Shown here piece after piece: positions 8,676 through 17,045 of a DNA stretch of 41,301 nt. The notes beneath the pieces are model-generated. The model did not search any database and was not told the DNA's origin. It was given only the letters and a program-made list of their open reading frames with translations. Numbering within the stretch: the first letter of the stretch is position 1; every line of letters starts with the position of its first letter. Origin of the DNA: an uncultured Oscillospiraceae bacterium (lineage in GTDB: Bacteria; Bacillota; Clostridia; Oscillospirales; Oscillospiraceae); the NCBI GenBank assembly GCA_934597125.1, contig CAKTQM010000014.1, positions 1-41,301 on the forward strand, given 5' to 3'. A program made the position numbers and the translations under genes.

Positions 8676-9566
8676 ATGAGAAACAGCAGATTATGGAAAA
8701 CAATGAAACCAAAATTGAAAGAAGCCTGGAACTCTTACCGGCTTCTTAAGCGTAACACCTTGACACGGATCGCGCTGTACCTTGTTTTTGCGCTTGTCCT
8801 GATTGCCATTTTCGCACCGGTCGTCCTGCCGTCTGTGCAGGAGATCAACGAGCAGGCCGACGCCGCATTTACGCTGCAGGCACCGAGCTCACAGCATTTG
8901 TTTGGCACAGATGAATTGGGCAGGGATATCTTCCTTCGTACCCTGATCGGCACCCGGGTCTCATTGGGAACAGCCGTGATCTGTGTTGCCATCTCTGTAG
9001 TGGTCGGGGTGATATTAGGTGCAACAGCCGGCTATTTTGGCGGAGTGGTAGATGACATTATCATGCGCATCACAGATATGTTCCTCAGCTTCCCGTCACT
9101 GCTGCTGGCCATGGCTGTAGCGGCCATTCTTGGGCCCAGTCTGCAAAATGCCATTATTGCGATCGTGATTTCCTGGTGGCCATCTTATACACGAATTGTA
9201 CGGGGACAGGCAGTTTCTGTAAAAGAGCGGCAATTCGTAAAGGCTGCCAAGGCGATCGGAACACCCAACTTCAAAATTATCACAAGCCATGTGATCCCAA
9301 ACTGTCTGGCACCTGTTATTGTTCAAGTTTCCATGGATTTGGGAAACGTCATTATGACACTGGCCTCGTTGAGCTTTTTGGGCCTTGGGGCTCAGTCGCC
9401 GACACCGGAATGGGGACTCATGGTCAGTACAAGCCGCAATTACTTTTTGAACGCATGGTGGTACAGCATTTTTCCCGGCCTGGCTATCTTTGTCACCGTC
9501 CTGGCATTTAATCTGGTAGGAGACGGTCTGCGTGAGATCCTTGACCCAAAGACCAAGAAGAAGTAA
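8676..9566 (+). CDS. Dpp/Opp-type ABC transporter permease (DppC family)
   Basis: Second channel subunit, 296 residues. It carries the DppC hallmarks: the N-terminal OppC-type segment, FGTDELGRDIFLRTLIGTR before the transmembrane domain, coupling region KAAKAIGTPNFKIITSHVIPN and the C-terminal GDGLREILDPK. It starts after AGGAGGG and follows the first permease by 48 nt. The downstream ATPase gene begins 12 nt after its stop. Confidence 0.9.
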   Translation: MRNSRLWKTMKPKLKEAWNSYRLLKRNTLTRIALYLVFALVLIAIFAPVVLPSVQEINEQADAAFTLQAPSSQHLFGTDELGRDIFLRTLIGTRVSLGTAVICVAISVVVGVILGATAGYFGGVVDDIIMRITDMFLSFPSLLLAMAVAAILGPSLQNAIIAIVISWWPSYTRIVRGQAVSVKERQFVKAAKAIGTPNFKIITSHVIPNCLAPVIVQVSMDLGNVIMTLASLSFLGLGAQSPTPEWGLMVSTSRNYFLNAWWYSIFPGLAIFVTVLAFNLVGDGLREILDPKTKKK

Positions 9567-9578
9567 GGAGGAGCCGCA

Positions 9579-10544
9579 ATGGGAACGCCATATTTGCAAA
9601 TCGAGAATTTGACGATCAACTACAATACGTCGGGGCAAAAAAAGCATGTTCTGTCGATTGAGAATTTGTGCATTGAAAAAGGACAAGCACTTGGCCTCAT
9701 TGGTGAAAGCGGCACAGGAAAAACGGTTCTGGCGCAAGCGATTCTCCAGCTTTTGGAAGTTCCGCCCGGAGAATATGCCAGCGGAAAAATCCTCCTTGAT
9801 GGCGAGGATGTTCTGCAGAAGACCGGCAAGGAGATGGCAACGGAAATCCGTGGAAAAAAGGTCGCCATGATCTTTCAGGATCCCATGTCAACGCTGAATC
9901 CGGTCTATTCCATAGGACAGCAGATGATCAACGTCATCATGCAGAATCAGGGACTTAATAAGCACGAGGCAAGGAATAAGGCGCTGGAAATGTTAGACTT
10001 GGTTAAGCTGCCTGATGTGCAAAGCGTGATGGATAAGTACCCGCACGAGCTTAGCGGCGGACAGCGGCAGCGTGTCATTATCGCTCTGGCATTAAGCTGC
10101 GGTTCCGAGTTTATCATTGCCGATGAGCCGACCCGCAATCTGGACGTTACCATTCAGGCGGGTATTTTGAAACTGCTGAAAGAACTGCAGGCAAGACTGA
10201 ACGTCACGCTGCTGTTCATTGCGAATAACCCGGGCTTGATTTACGCCACCTGCGACCATGTGGCGATTTTACAAAACGGCTATGTTGTCGAGCAGGGTAC
10301 GACACACGAGGTGCTGAAGGAAGGCAAACATCCCTATACGGACGTTTTGCTCAATGCGATCCCCAAAGATAAGTCCTTTCGCCCGCGAACGATTGATATT
10401 TTGGAGGGAGAAAATCCTTCGCCCTGTCATTACTATCCGTGGTGCGCTCTGCGCTGCGAGGCCTGTATGCAGGAGCCGCATATGATCCATGTGGGCGGAG
10501 AGCATTATGTGCGCTGTAATCTGGCAAAGGAGGCTGGACGCTGA
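9579..10544 (+). CDS. Dpp/Opp-type ABC ATPase (DppD family) with altered H-loop
   Basis: Cytoplasmic ATPase of the importer, 321 residues. Walker A GESGTGKT is at 42-49, with Q-loop FQDPMSTLNP, intact signature LSGGQRQR and Walker B FIIADEP with the catalytic Glu. The C-terminal cysteine cluster (CHYYPWCALRCEACM) matches the OppD/F iron-sulfur-like tail. Two family positions are altered. The H-loop, normally ITHDLG, reads IANNPG, so Asn216 replaces the switch histidine. The D-loop reads TRNLD instead of TTALD. ATP hydrolysis at this subunit's own site may therefore be weak. The gene overlaps the next one by 1 nt (TGATG). Confidence 0.9.
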   Translation: MGTPYLQIENLTINYNTSGQKKHVLSIENLCIEKGQALGLIGESGTGKTVLAQAILQLLEVPPGEYASGKILLDGEDVLQKTGKEMATEIRGKKVAMIFQDPMSTLNPVYSIGQQMINVIMQNQGLNKHEARNKALEMLDLVKLPDVQSVMDKYPHELSGGQRQRVIIALALSCGSEFIIADEPTRNLDVTIQAGILKLLKELQARLNVTLLFIANNPGLIYATCDHVAILQNGYVVEQGTTHEVLKEGKHPYTDVLLNAIPKDKSFRPRTIDILEGENPSPCHYYPWCALRCEACMQEPHMIHVGGEHYVRCNLAKEAGR

Positions 10545-11533
10545 TGGACGGAAATATTCTTGAGATCAAGCACTTAAAGAAGTACTTTCCCGTAAAGCGA
10601 AAGGGCTTTTGGGGTGAGCAGCGCTTTGTCAAAGCGGTGGACAATGTGTCGTTCAATATTCGCCGCGGCGAGGTGGTTGGCATCGTAGGGGAATCCGGCT
10701 GCGGAAAGTCTACGCTGGTCAATACGGTCTTGAAGCTGACAAATCCCACAGATGGAAAGGTTCTCTTTGATGGAAAGGATCTGTACGCACTGAACAAAAG
10801 GGAACTGCAGGCGGAGCGCAAGAACATTCAGATCGTGTTTCAGGATCCTTACTGGTCGTTGAACCCACGTATGCTGGTAAAGGACATTGTGGGAGAGCCT
10901 CTGGCGGTGCAGACCAAAATGAACACGCAAGAGATTTTGACGCAGGTGCAGAAAACGCTGCAAATGGTGGGCCTGCCGCCGGAGGGTGCCTTCTTGTATC
11001 CCCATGAATTCAGTAATGGCGAGCGCCAACGCATTGCCATCGCCAGAGCGTTGGTTCTGCAGCCGAAGCTGGTCGTTCTGGATGAACCCACTTCCTCCAT
11101 CGACGTGGTTTCGCAGGTACAGATCTTAGATCTGTTAGGCAGCTTGAAGGAGCAGCTGCAGTTGACTTATATCCTGATCTCCCATGATTTGAGTGTTGTT
11201 CACTACATGGCAGATAAGATCGCGGTTATGTATTTGGGTCGGCTGGTGGAATACGGCGATTCCGATGAGGTATTCCATCACCCGCAGCATCCGTACACCA
11301 GGGCACTGTTTGCGGCGATCCCCAGCATGGATACGGATAATTTGGATGATATCAGTACACTGGATGACAATTTGCCCAGCGCCATCAACGTGCCGGATGG
11401 CTGCTGCTTCCATACCAGATGTCCCTATGCCGCCGAACAGTGTGCACAGCAGCTTCCCAAGCTGCGAAAATGCGCAAACGGCGTGATCGCTGCCTGCCAC
11501 TTGCTGGCAGCGCATGATTCTCAGGAGGTATGA
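10544..11533 (+). CDS. Dpp/Opp-type ABC ATPase (DppF family) with altered signature motif
   Basis: Second ATPase of the importer, 329 residues. It has Walker A GESGCGKS at 49-56, Q-loop FQDPYWSLNP, Walker B LVVLDEPTSSID and an intact H-loop ISHDLSVV. The C-terminal cysteine motif (CCFHTRCPYAAEQC) is typical of DppF/OppF. The ABC signature is unusual: FSNGERQR (residues 156-163) instead of FSGGQRQR. In the heterodimer this degenerate signature would face the ATP site of the DppD-like subunit, which itself lacks the H-loop histidine. AAAGGAGG at 10526-10533 precedes the start. Confidence 0.9.
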   Translation: MDGNILEIKHLKKYFPVKRKGFWGEQRFVKAVDNVSFNIRRGEVVGIVGESGCGKSTLVNTVLKLTNPTDGKVLFDGKDLYALNKRELQAERKNIQIVFQDPYWSLNPRMLVKDIVGEPLAVQTKMNTQEILTQVQKTLQMVGLPPEGAFLYPHEFSNGERQRIAIARALVLQPKLVVLDEPTSSIDVVSQVQILDLLGSLKEQLQLTYILISHDLSVVHYMADKIAVMYLGRLVEYGDSDEVFHHPQHPYTRALFAAIPSMDTDNLDDISTLDDNLPSAINVPDGCCFHTRCPYAAEQCAQQLPKLRKCANGVIAACHLLAAHDSQEV

Positions 11534-11537
11534 TACC

Positions 11538-12614
11538 ATGACACATGAAGAAAGACTGACCTATTTTGCTGACGCGATGGTCAATAGAACCTTTCAGCTG
11601 AAACCGGGCGAAACGTTGGTTATTACATCGGACTACGGTTCCCGCCACGATTTGAACGAGGCTATTTCCAAGGCTGCCTATCAGGCGGGTGCCAAATGTA
11701 TGATCGTTATTACCGCCCCTGCCCCCAGCCATGGGAAAATCGCAGATACCGTTATTGCCTATGAGCCTTTTACAGCGCTGATGAAGGAGGCGGACTGCTG
11801 GTTGGATACCGGCACGATGGGGTGGCTGTATTCCGATGCTTTTGAGACTGTGCTGGCAACAAATCCGGATATCCGCTATCTGCTGATCTCCAATCTCGAT
11901 CTTGACCTGCTGTACAAGACCTTTGTGTATAACTATTGTGATGCACTGGTGGAGCTGTGCGCACAGATCAAGCGGATGGTAGACGGCGCTTCCCGTATTC
12001 GCGTGGGCTGTGCACTTGGTACGGATCTGGAGTTTGAGATCGAGCACCGGCATGTGATCACTGTGGATATCGGAAACGCCTCTGTTCCCGGATTTTTCAC
12101 GTTGCCGGCCCTGTTTAACATTGTCCCGCGGTTTGGTTCCTGTAACGGGAAATTAGTAATGAGCGCGGTATACTGTGACCCGTGGGGGCTGCTGGACAAG
12201 CCGCTGACAATTTTGATCAAGGACGGAAAGATCATAGGAACAGAATGTGAGAACCAGGCTGACGCCGACTCTGTGATGACATGGTTGGCACAGTGGAACG
12301 AGGAGAATATTTACAAGGTTGCGCATACCAATCTGGGGCTGCTGGCCGGTGTGAAGGGACTGTGTGGTGAGGGGATCCTGGACGAACGTTCCTGGGGCAC
12401 GCTGAACTGGGGATTCGGCCACGTAACGCCCTCGGAAGCGCCGCCCAACGGCAATATTTCGAAATCCCACTTCGACGGCATGGTATTGAATGGTTCCATT
12501 TGGATCGATGAGGTTCCCATTATGGAGAATGGCCGCTTCGTTCATAACGCATTGGCTCCGCTGGCAGATGCGGTGATTCGCCATTATGAGGATTCTTATA
12601 AAACACAACAATGA
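11538..12614 (+). CDS. NicX/M29-superfamily metalloprotein, first paralog
   Basis: 358 residues, cytoplasmic (no signal peptide). It belongs to the superfamily shared by M29 aminopeptidases and 2,5-dihydroxypyridine 5,6-dioxygenase (NicX). The NicX metal triad appears conserved: His263 in IYKVAHTNLGLL, then His311 and Asp313 in KSHFDGMV. The GEVALV-type glutamate motif of true M29 peptidases is not seen. I start at ATG 11538, after AGGAGG at 11523-11528 and just past the DppF stop; an earlier ATG at 11514 lies inside dppF. The gene resembles the next one closely. In an anaerobe an oxygen-dependent ring cleavage is unlikely, so the activity is probably hydrolytic; the substrate is unknown. Confidence 0.7.
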   Translation: MTHEERLTYFADAMVNRTFQLKPGETLVITSDYGSRHDLNEAISKAAYQAGAKCMIVITAPAPSHGKIADTVIAYEPFTALMKEADCWLDTGTMGWLYSDAFETVLATNPDIRYLLISNLDLDLLYKTFVYNYCDALVELCAQIKRMVDGASRIRVGCALGTDLEFEIEHRHVITVDIGNASVPGFFTLPALFNIVPRFGSCNGKLVMSAVYCDPWGLLDKPLTILIKDGKIIGTECENQADADSVMTWLAQWNEENIYKVAHTNLGLLAGVKGLCGEGILDERSWGTLNWGFGHVTPSEAPPNGNISKSHFDGMVLNGSIWIDEVPIMENGRFVHNALAPLADAVIRHYEDSYKTQQ

Positions 12615-12633
12615 AAAGACAGGAGGTACGATC

Positions 12634-13689
12634 ATGACCAGAGAGCAGAAAATTGAACAAATCGCAAAATTTATCGTGCACACAACCTTCAAGCTGAAGG
12701 AAGGTGATACGCTGGTTATCACCTCGGATTACGGTTCCCATCACGACATTAACGAAGCGGTTTCCCGCGAGACCTACGCGGCAGGCGCAAAGTGCCTGAT
12801 CATTAAAACCGCCCCCGCCCCCAGCCACGGGAAGATCGCCGACACCGTAGTTGCCTATAAGCCCTTTACGGCCATGATGAAGGAAGCCAACTATTGGCTG
12901 GACACCGGCACCATGGGTTGGCTGTATTCTGACGCATTTGAAGATTCCTTTGTCAATAACCCCAATCTGCATTATATGCTCATCTCCATTATGGACGTGG
13001 ACGAGCTGATGGATATGCTGCTGGGCTGTTATTCTCCCGAAATGCAGGCTATGACCGACTATATGGCGGAAATGATCCTCAAGGCAAAGGGATTGCGTGT
13101 GACCAATCATGACGGCACGGATTTCACCTTTGAGATCGACACCAATAACCGCAACAACGCCCAGATCGGTCTGGCGGATAAGCCCGGCTTCTATACGCCG
13201 CCCGCGATGTACAATATGATCCCCAAATATGGCACGCTGCAGGGAAAGGCGGTCGTGCGCTGCATTTATGCCGATCCCTGGGGAATGGCTGCGCCCACTA
13301 CCGTCAATTTCAAGGACGGCAAGATCGACACTATTACCAGTGAAGATCCCACGGTAGCGAAGAAGTTCACAGCGTGGCTGGAAAGCAAAAACGAAGAGAA
13401 CATCTACAAGATTTCCCACATCAACTTTGGCCTGCTGCCGAAGCTGCATGAGTTCTCCGATCATGGCATCAAAAATGAACGTATGTGGGGCGGTATTAAT
13501 CTGGGCTTCGGTCATACCAGTCCTGTGGACATGCGTCCCAATGGTCAGACCTCCTGTGATCATCTGGATATCATTGCAGACAAGTGCGATGTCTGGGTGG
13601 ATGACACAAAGGTGATGGAGAACGGGGAATTCGTTGGCCCCTTCAAGAGCTATGCCGATGCCGTCCTGAAGGTAAATGGTATGCTGTAA
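12634..13689 (+). CDS. NicX/M29-superfamily metalloprotein, second paralog
   Basis: 351 residues, a clear tandem duplicate of the preceding gene. They share KPGETLVITSDYGS/KEGDTLVITSDYGS, the APAPSHGKIADTV block and LDTGTMGWLYSDAFE. The triad is His262 (IYKISHINFGLL), His310 and Asp312 (SCDHLDII). The stretch DVWVDDTKVMENGEFV parallels the NicX C-terminus. The start at 12634 follows CAGGAGGT, 19 nt after the first paralog's stop. The divergence in the C-terminal half suggests separate specificities or a heteromeric enzyme rather than a recent copy. Automatic pipelines would probably call it aminopeptidase or leucyl aminopeptidase; I would not assign a reaction. Confidence 0.7.
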   Translation: MTREQKIEQIAKFIVHTTFKLKEGDTLVITSDYGSHHDINEAVSRETYAAGAKCLIIKTAPAPSHGKIADTVVAYKPFTAMMKEANYWLDTGTMGWLYSDAFEDSFVNNPNLHYMLISIMDVDELMDMLLGCYSPEMQAMTDYMAEMILKAKGLRVTNHDGTDFTFEIDTNNRNNAQIGLADKPGFYTPPAMYNMIPKYGTLQGKAVVRCIYADPWGMAAPTTVNFKDGKIDTITSEDPTVAKKFTAWLESKNEENIYKISHINFGLLPKLHEFSDHGIKNERMWGGINLGFGHTSPVDMRPNGQTSCDHLDIIADKCDVWVDDTKVMENGEFVGPFKSYADAVLKVNGML

Positions 13690-13748
13690 CGCAGGCAAAC
13701 TTCCCGATTATCCTGCAACAAATAAAGAACAAATGAGAGGATTTTGTT

Positions 13749-15323
13749 ATGAAAAAGAGAGTTGTTTCTTTGCTCCTGGCCGTGGTCATGATGTTTGCTC
13801 TGGCTGGCTGCGGCAACACCGGCAACACCCCCAGTAACAACAGCGCCTCGGATACACACACATTCTACTATGCAACATATGTTGATCCCATTCTCCAGTG
13901 GGATCCCAGCGGCTCTGTGTCGAATGAAGTTATGGTCTTTAATGAGGTTTACGAGACCCTTCTTCGTATTGACCCTGCCACTGATGAATTTACCCCTTGT
14001 CTGGCTACTTCCTATGAAGCGAACGAAGACGGCACGGTCTGGACGTTTAAGCTGCGCGAGGGCGTTACGTTTACGGATGGCAGCGCTTTTAATGCCGATG
14101 TTGTAAAATTCTGCCTGGAACGGACGATCTCCCTTAACGGCGCCAACGCTTATCTTTGGAACAGCCTGGACTATGTTGAGGTGATCGACGACTACACGGT
14201 TGCGCTGCACTTGAAGTATGCCGCTCCTGCCGACATTATCTGCGCCGGCTCCTATGGCTCGTTCATGTATTCCAAAGAAGCCGTAGAGAATGATCCTGAT
14301 TTCTTCAATAAGGGTCAGGTTTGCGGCAGTGGCCCCTATACGTTGGCACAATACCAGGCGGGTGACTATGTGGTTCTGTCCCGTAACGAAAACTATTGGG
14401 GCGGCTGGAGTGACAATCAGTATGACTCTGTGATCTTCAAGTATGCGGCGGAATCCTCCTCCCGTCGGCAGATGATCGAGTCCAACGAGGTCAGTGCCGT
14501 GAATATGCTGCCTGCGGAGGATGTGGCCGCGCTGTCCAACTCCGCCAACTGCAAGGTGGTGGAGGCCCCGACGCTGAAAAATATGATCGCAAACTATAAC
14601 ACGGCCTCCGGCCCCTGCAGTGATGTCCGTGTACGTCAGGCACTTGCCTACGCGCTGCCCTACGAGCAGGTTGCAAACGTGGCCTGCGGCGGGCATGCCA
14701 CGATTGGCTGCGGCTATATTCCCACAGGCCTGTTTGGACATACGGATGCTCTGAATACCAATGTGTACGATCTGGAAAAGGCCCGCGAGCTGCTGACGGA
14801 GGCGGGTTATGCCGACGGTATGAATCTGGTGCTGACCTATATGAGCGGAGATGAAATGCAGCGCAAGACTGCTGAGCTTTGGGCGACCGAGTTGGCTAAG
14901 CTGAATGTAACGCTGTCCATCAATGCCATGACATGGGATGGTATGTGGGATAAAGCGCGCAGCACGACGCTGGAGGATCGTCAGGATATCCTGGTTGAGT
15001 ACTGGATGATCGACATTGCATCTCCCTCTGGTTGGATGGCTGCTTATACCACGGAAGCCGAACCCAGCATGAACCTGAGTTATTACAGTGATCCTGAGGT
15101 GGACGCCCTCATCGCGGAAGCGGCCTCCCTGTGCGCAACTGACCGCGATGCGGCGACTGAGGTGTACTACACCATTCAGGAGAAGCTGGCGGCAGCCTGC
15201 CCCGCAACCTCTATTGTGGATGTCAAGGATGTTTGGGTTTTGTCCGGTACAGTTGACTCCATTGATCTGAACGCCGCTTATACCATGGTGGCGCGTGTTT
15301 ACGATGCCAGATGGGCGCAGTGA
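13749..15323 (+). CDS. DppA/OppA-type substrate-binding lipoprotein
   Basis: Extracytoplasmic receptor of the importer, 524 residues, family SBP_bac_5. Lipoprotein signal with lipobox LAGC puts the lipidated cysteine at residue 21, followed by a Gly/Asn/Ser linker. Family blocks include the N-terminal EVYETLLRIDP, FKLREGVTFTDGSAFNADVVKF, and the C-terminal YYSDPEVDALIAEA. The start follows GAGAGGA. Its position after the two metalloprotein genes rather than at the front of the operon is less common and ties these enzymes to the imported compound. A long hairpin follows the stop. Confidence 0.9.
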   Translation: MKKRVVSLLLAVVMMFALAGCGNTGNTPSNNSASDTHTFYYATYVDPILQWDPSGSVSNEVMVFNEVYETLLRIDPATDEFTPCLATSYEANEDGTVWTFKLREGVTFTDGSAFNADVVKFCLERTISLNGANAYLWNSLDYVEVIDDYTVALHLKYAAPADIICAGSYGSFMYSKEAVENDPDFFNKGQVCGSGPYTLAQYQAGDYVVLSRNENYWGGWSDNQYDSVIFKYAAESSSRRQMIESNEVSAVNMLPAEDVAALSNSANCKVVEAPTLKNMIANYNTASGPCSDVRVRQALAYALPYEQVANVACGGHATIGCGYIPTGLFGHTDALNTNVYDLEKARELLTEAGYADGMNLVLTYMSGDEMQRKTAELWATELAKLNVTLSINAMTWDGMWDKARSTTLEDRQDILVEYWMIDIASPSGWMAAYTTEAEPSMNLSYYSDPEVDALIAEAASLCATDRDAATEVYYTIQEKLAAACPATSIVDVKDVWVLSGTVDSIDLNAAYTMVARVYDARWAQ

Positions 15324-15362
15324 CCATAAGCAAGCGGTAAACGTTATAGACTCACAATACGT

Positions 15363-15403
15363 GGGTATCCCCGCATCACCTGCCGGGTGCTGCGGGGATA
15401 CCC
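15363..15403 (+). repeat. Long intercistronic hairpin after the binding-protein gene
   Basis: Arms GGGTATCCCCGCA (15363-15375) and TGCGGGGATACCC (15391-15403) form a perfect 13-bp stem, with a smaller CACC/GGTG stem nested inside. There is no T-run, so it is not a standard terminator. It could stabilise the upstream mRNA or lower readthrough, giving more binding protein than downstream enzymes. Confidence 0.6.
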
Positions 15404-15430
15404 GGCAATCCACCAAAAGGAAGTGATTCC

Positions 15431-15793
15431 GTGCATCTTAACGACGCAAAATATCACACGCATGCCTTGCGGATCAGTGCAAAGAAGACCGCCCAGGATA
15501 ATCCGTATTATTATTCGAATGAGCGCCTTGCCAATTGCCTGCATGTGATGGAACGACTTCGCACAGACAGCTGGTTAAAGCCCAAGGCGCTGGAGCTGCG
15601 ATTGACGTCCGTTATAGGGTTGGAGGGTGGTTATCGCGCTGCCTGTGGGGAAGATGCCTGCCGGATTGACATAAGCGTGTATGTATCGCCCCCCGCCTCC
15701 GGCGCTGAGCTGGAGCAGATCCTTTGCCCGTTGGGTAAGGCGCATGGTGTATGCATCAATGTTCTTGACAGGGGGAGCTCACATGTGGACTGA
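15431..15793 (+). CDS. Small cysteine-containing protein of unknown function
   Basis: 120 residues, soluble, starting at GTG 15431 after AAAAGGAAG at 15415-15423. I do not recognise a family. The N-terminal half is rich in polar residues. The C-terminal half (GLEGGYRAACGEDACRIDIS, then a proline break and helix AELEQILCPLGKAHG) resembles, in order of strands and helix, the lid/dimerisation subdomain of M20 hydrolases. It overlaps the M20 gene by 11 nt, which suggests coupled translation and a complex with, or ancestry from, that enzyme. It contains five cysteines. It is likely real because of the ribosome binding site and overlap. Confidence 0.6.
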   Translation: MHLNDAKYHTHALRISAKKTAQDNPYYYSNERLANCLHVMERLRTDSWLKPKALELRLTSVIGLEGGYRAACGEDACRIDISVYVSPPASGAELEQILCPLGKAHGVCINVLDRGSSHVD

Positions 15794-17042
15794 ACGAATT
15801 CAGCAGGAATACCTGGAGATCTTCCGTAGCCTTTTGCGGTTTGATACCACAAATCCTCCCGGGTATGAAAAGGATATTGCCCAATACATCCACCGTAAAC
15901 TGACGGACGCGGGGATCGAAAGTCACATTGTTGGAAAGACGCCAAACCGCGCCAATGTGTTGGCGCGGATCTCCGGAAGTGATCCCTCTGCCAAGCCGCT
16001 TATGCTGATTTCGCATATTGATGTTGTAGAAGCGGATGACTGGAGTGTTCCCGCGTTTTCGGCCTATGAAAAGGACGGCATCCTCTATGGCCGGGGTACA
16101 ATTGATACCAAGCAGTTGACTGCGGGACAGCTGATGGCCATGCTGCTGATGGCGCGGTCAGGCTATCGGCCGCACAGGGATGTCATATTGATCGCGGCAG
16201 CCGATGAGGAAAACGGCAGCAATTATGGAATGGCCTATCTCACCGAAAATTATCCCGAATGGTTTCCAGAGGCTTATGTATGGAGTGAGGGCGGCGGCTT
16301 TATCGTACATAATGGAGAGAAGCAGTACCGTTTATGTGCGGGAAGTGAAAAATCAACGCTTTGTGTTCGCATCTGCATTGCCCCAGGCACCGAAGGAGCG
16401 GGATTGGAAGGGCAAACGCTGTATTATGTGGCCCGCGTATTGGAAAAGCTGACCTCTTATACGCCGAGCACTACTTTGACCAGTGCCACAGAACGCTTTT
16501 GCAAGATACTGCCGCCGGAAGAGATCCGGGATCCGACGATTCGCAATTTATGGGAATACAGCACAAAATGCTCCATGCAGCTGAATGAATTTCACCTCTG
16601 TGCGGAAACCATCGGCTGTGGAAAGCCTGTGGAGCTGTTCGTCAGCTTCAAGCTGCTGCCGACTACCCCACGGCGCGAGATCGAAGACCTGTTTGCCGCG
16701 CTGTTATGCGGCGAACCGGCGACATGGGAAGTTAGCGACTTTCAAGAGGGGTATGAGAGCAGTTTTGACAATGAATTTATTGATGTTCTCGATTTCGTAT
16801 CAAAACGGCTGGATCCGGAAACACAGCTGCTGCCCATGATGATCCTGGGTAGTACGGATGGCCGGTTTATCGGCGGAAATGTCTATGGCTATACGCCGCT
16901 GCTTCGAGATATGCCGTTTTCGACTGTGCTTCAACTGGTGCACGGGAGAGACGAACACATAACTTTGGATTCCGCCGTTTACAACGGGCGCGTTATTTGT
17001 GAAGCGGCGGCAGAATTTGCGTATAACAAAACAGGAGGGTAG
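15783..17042 (+). CDS. M20-family metallohydrolase (peptidase/deacylase)
   Basis: Cytoplasmic dinuclear zinc hydrolase, 419 residues, of the group that includes ArgE, DapE, carnosinases and aminoacylases. Ligand and catalytic positions are visible: His78 and Asp80 in SHIDVV, bridging Asp108 in GRGTIDT, Glu142 and Glu143 in DEEN, Glu169 in WSEGGG, and His392 in HGRDEHI. The lid domain lies between about 200 and 310. I start at ATG 15783 with GGGGGAG upstream; the longer reading to 15681 lies in the overlapping small gene. It probably cleaves an amide bond in the imported compound (dipeptide or N-acyl amino acid). It ends 3 nt before the PLP-enzyme gene. Confidence 0.85.
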   Translation: MWTERIQQEYLEIFRSLLRFDTTNPPGYEKDIAQYIHRKLTDAGIESHIVGKTPNRANVLARISGSDPSAKPLMLISHIDVVEADDWSVPAFSAYEKDGILYGRGTIDTKQLTAGQLMAMLLMARSGYRPHRDVILIAAADEENGSNYGMAYLTENYPEWFPEAYVWSEGGGFIVHNGEKQYRLCAGSEKSTLCVRICIAPGTEGAGLEGQTLYYVARVLEKLTSYTPSTTLTSATERFCKILPPEEIRDPTIRNLWEYSTKCSMQLNEFHLCAETIGCGKPVELFVSFKLLPTTPRREIEDLFAALLCGEPATWEVSDFQEGYESSFDNEFIDVLDFVSKRLDPETQLLPMMILGSTDGRFIGGNVYGYTPLLRDMPFSTVLQLVHGRDEHITLDSAVYNGRVICEAAAEFAYNKTGG

Positions 17043-17045
17043 AGT

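Noticed and set aside
11538..13689. Simple annotation of both proteins as leucyl aminopeptidases
   Set aside because: The NicX-type His...HxD triad is present and the M29 glutamate motif is not seen, so a plain peptidase label would overstate what the sequence shows.
13650..15416. A 588-codon minus-strand open frame opposite the binding-protein gene
   Set aside because: The plus strand encodes a clear DppA-type lipoprotein with signal peptide and ribosome binding site; the antisense product has no recognisable feature.
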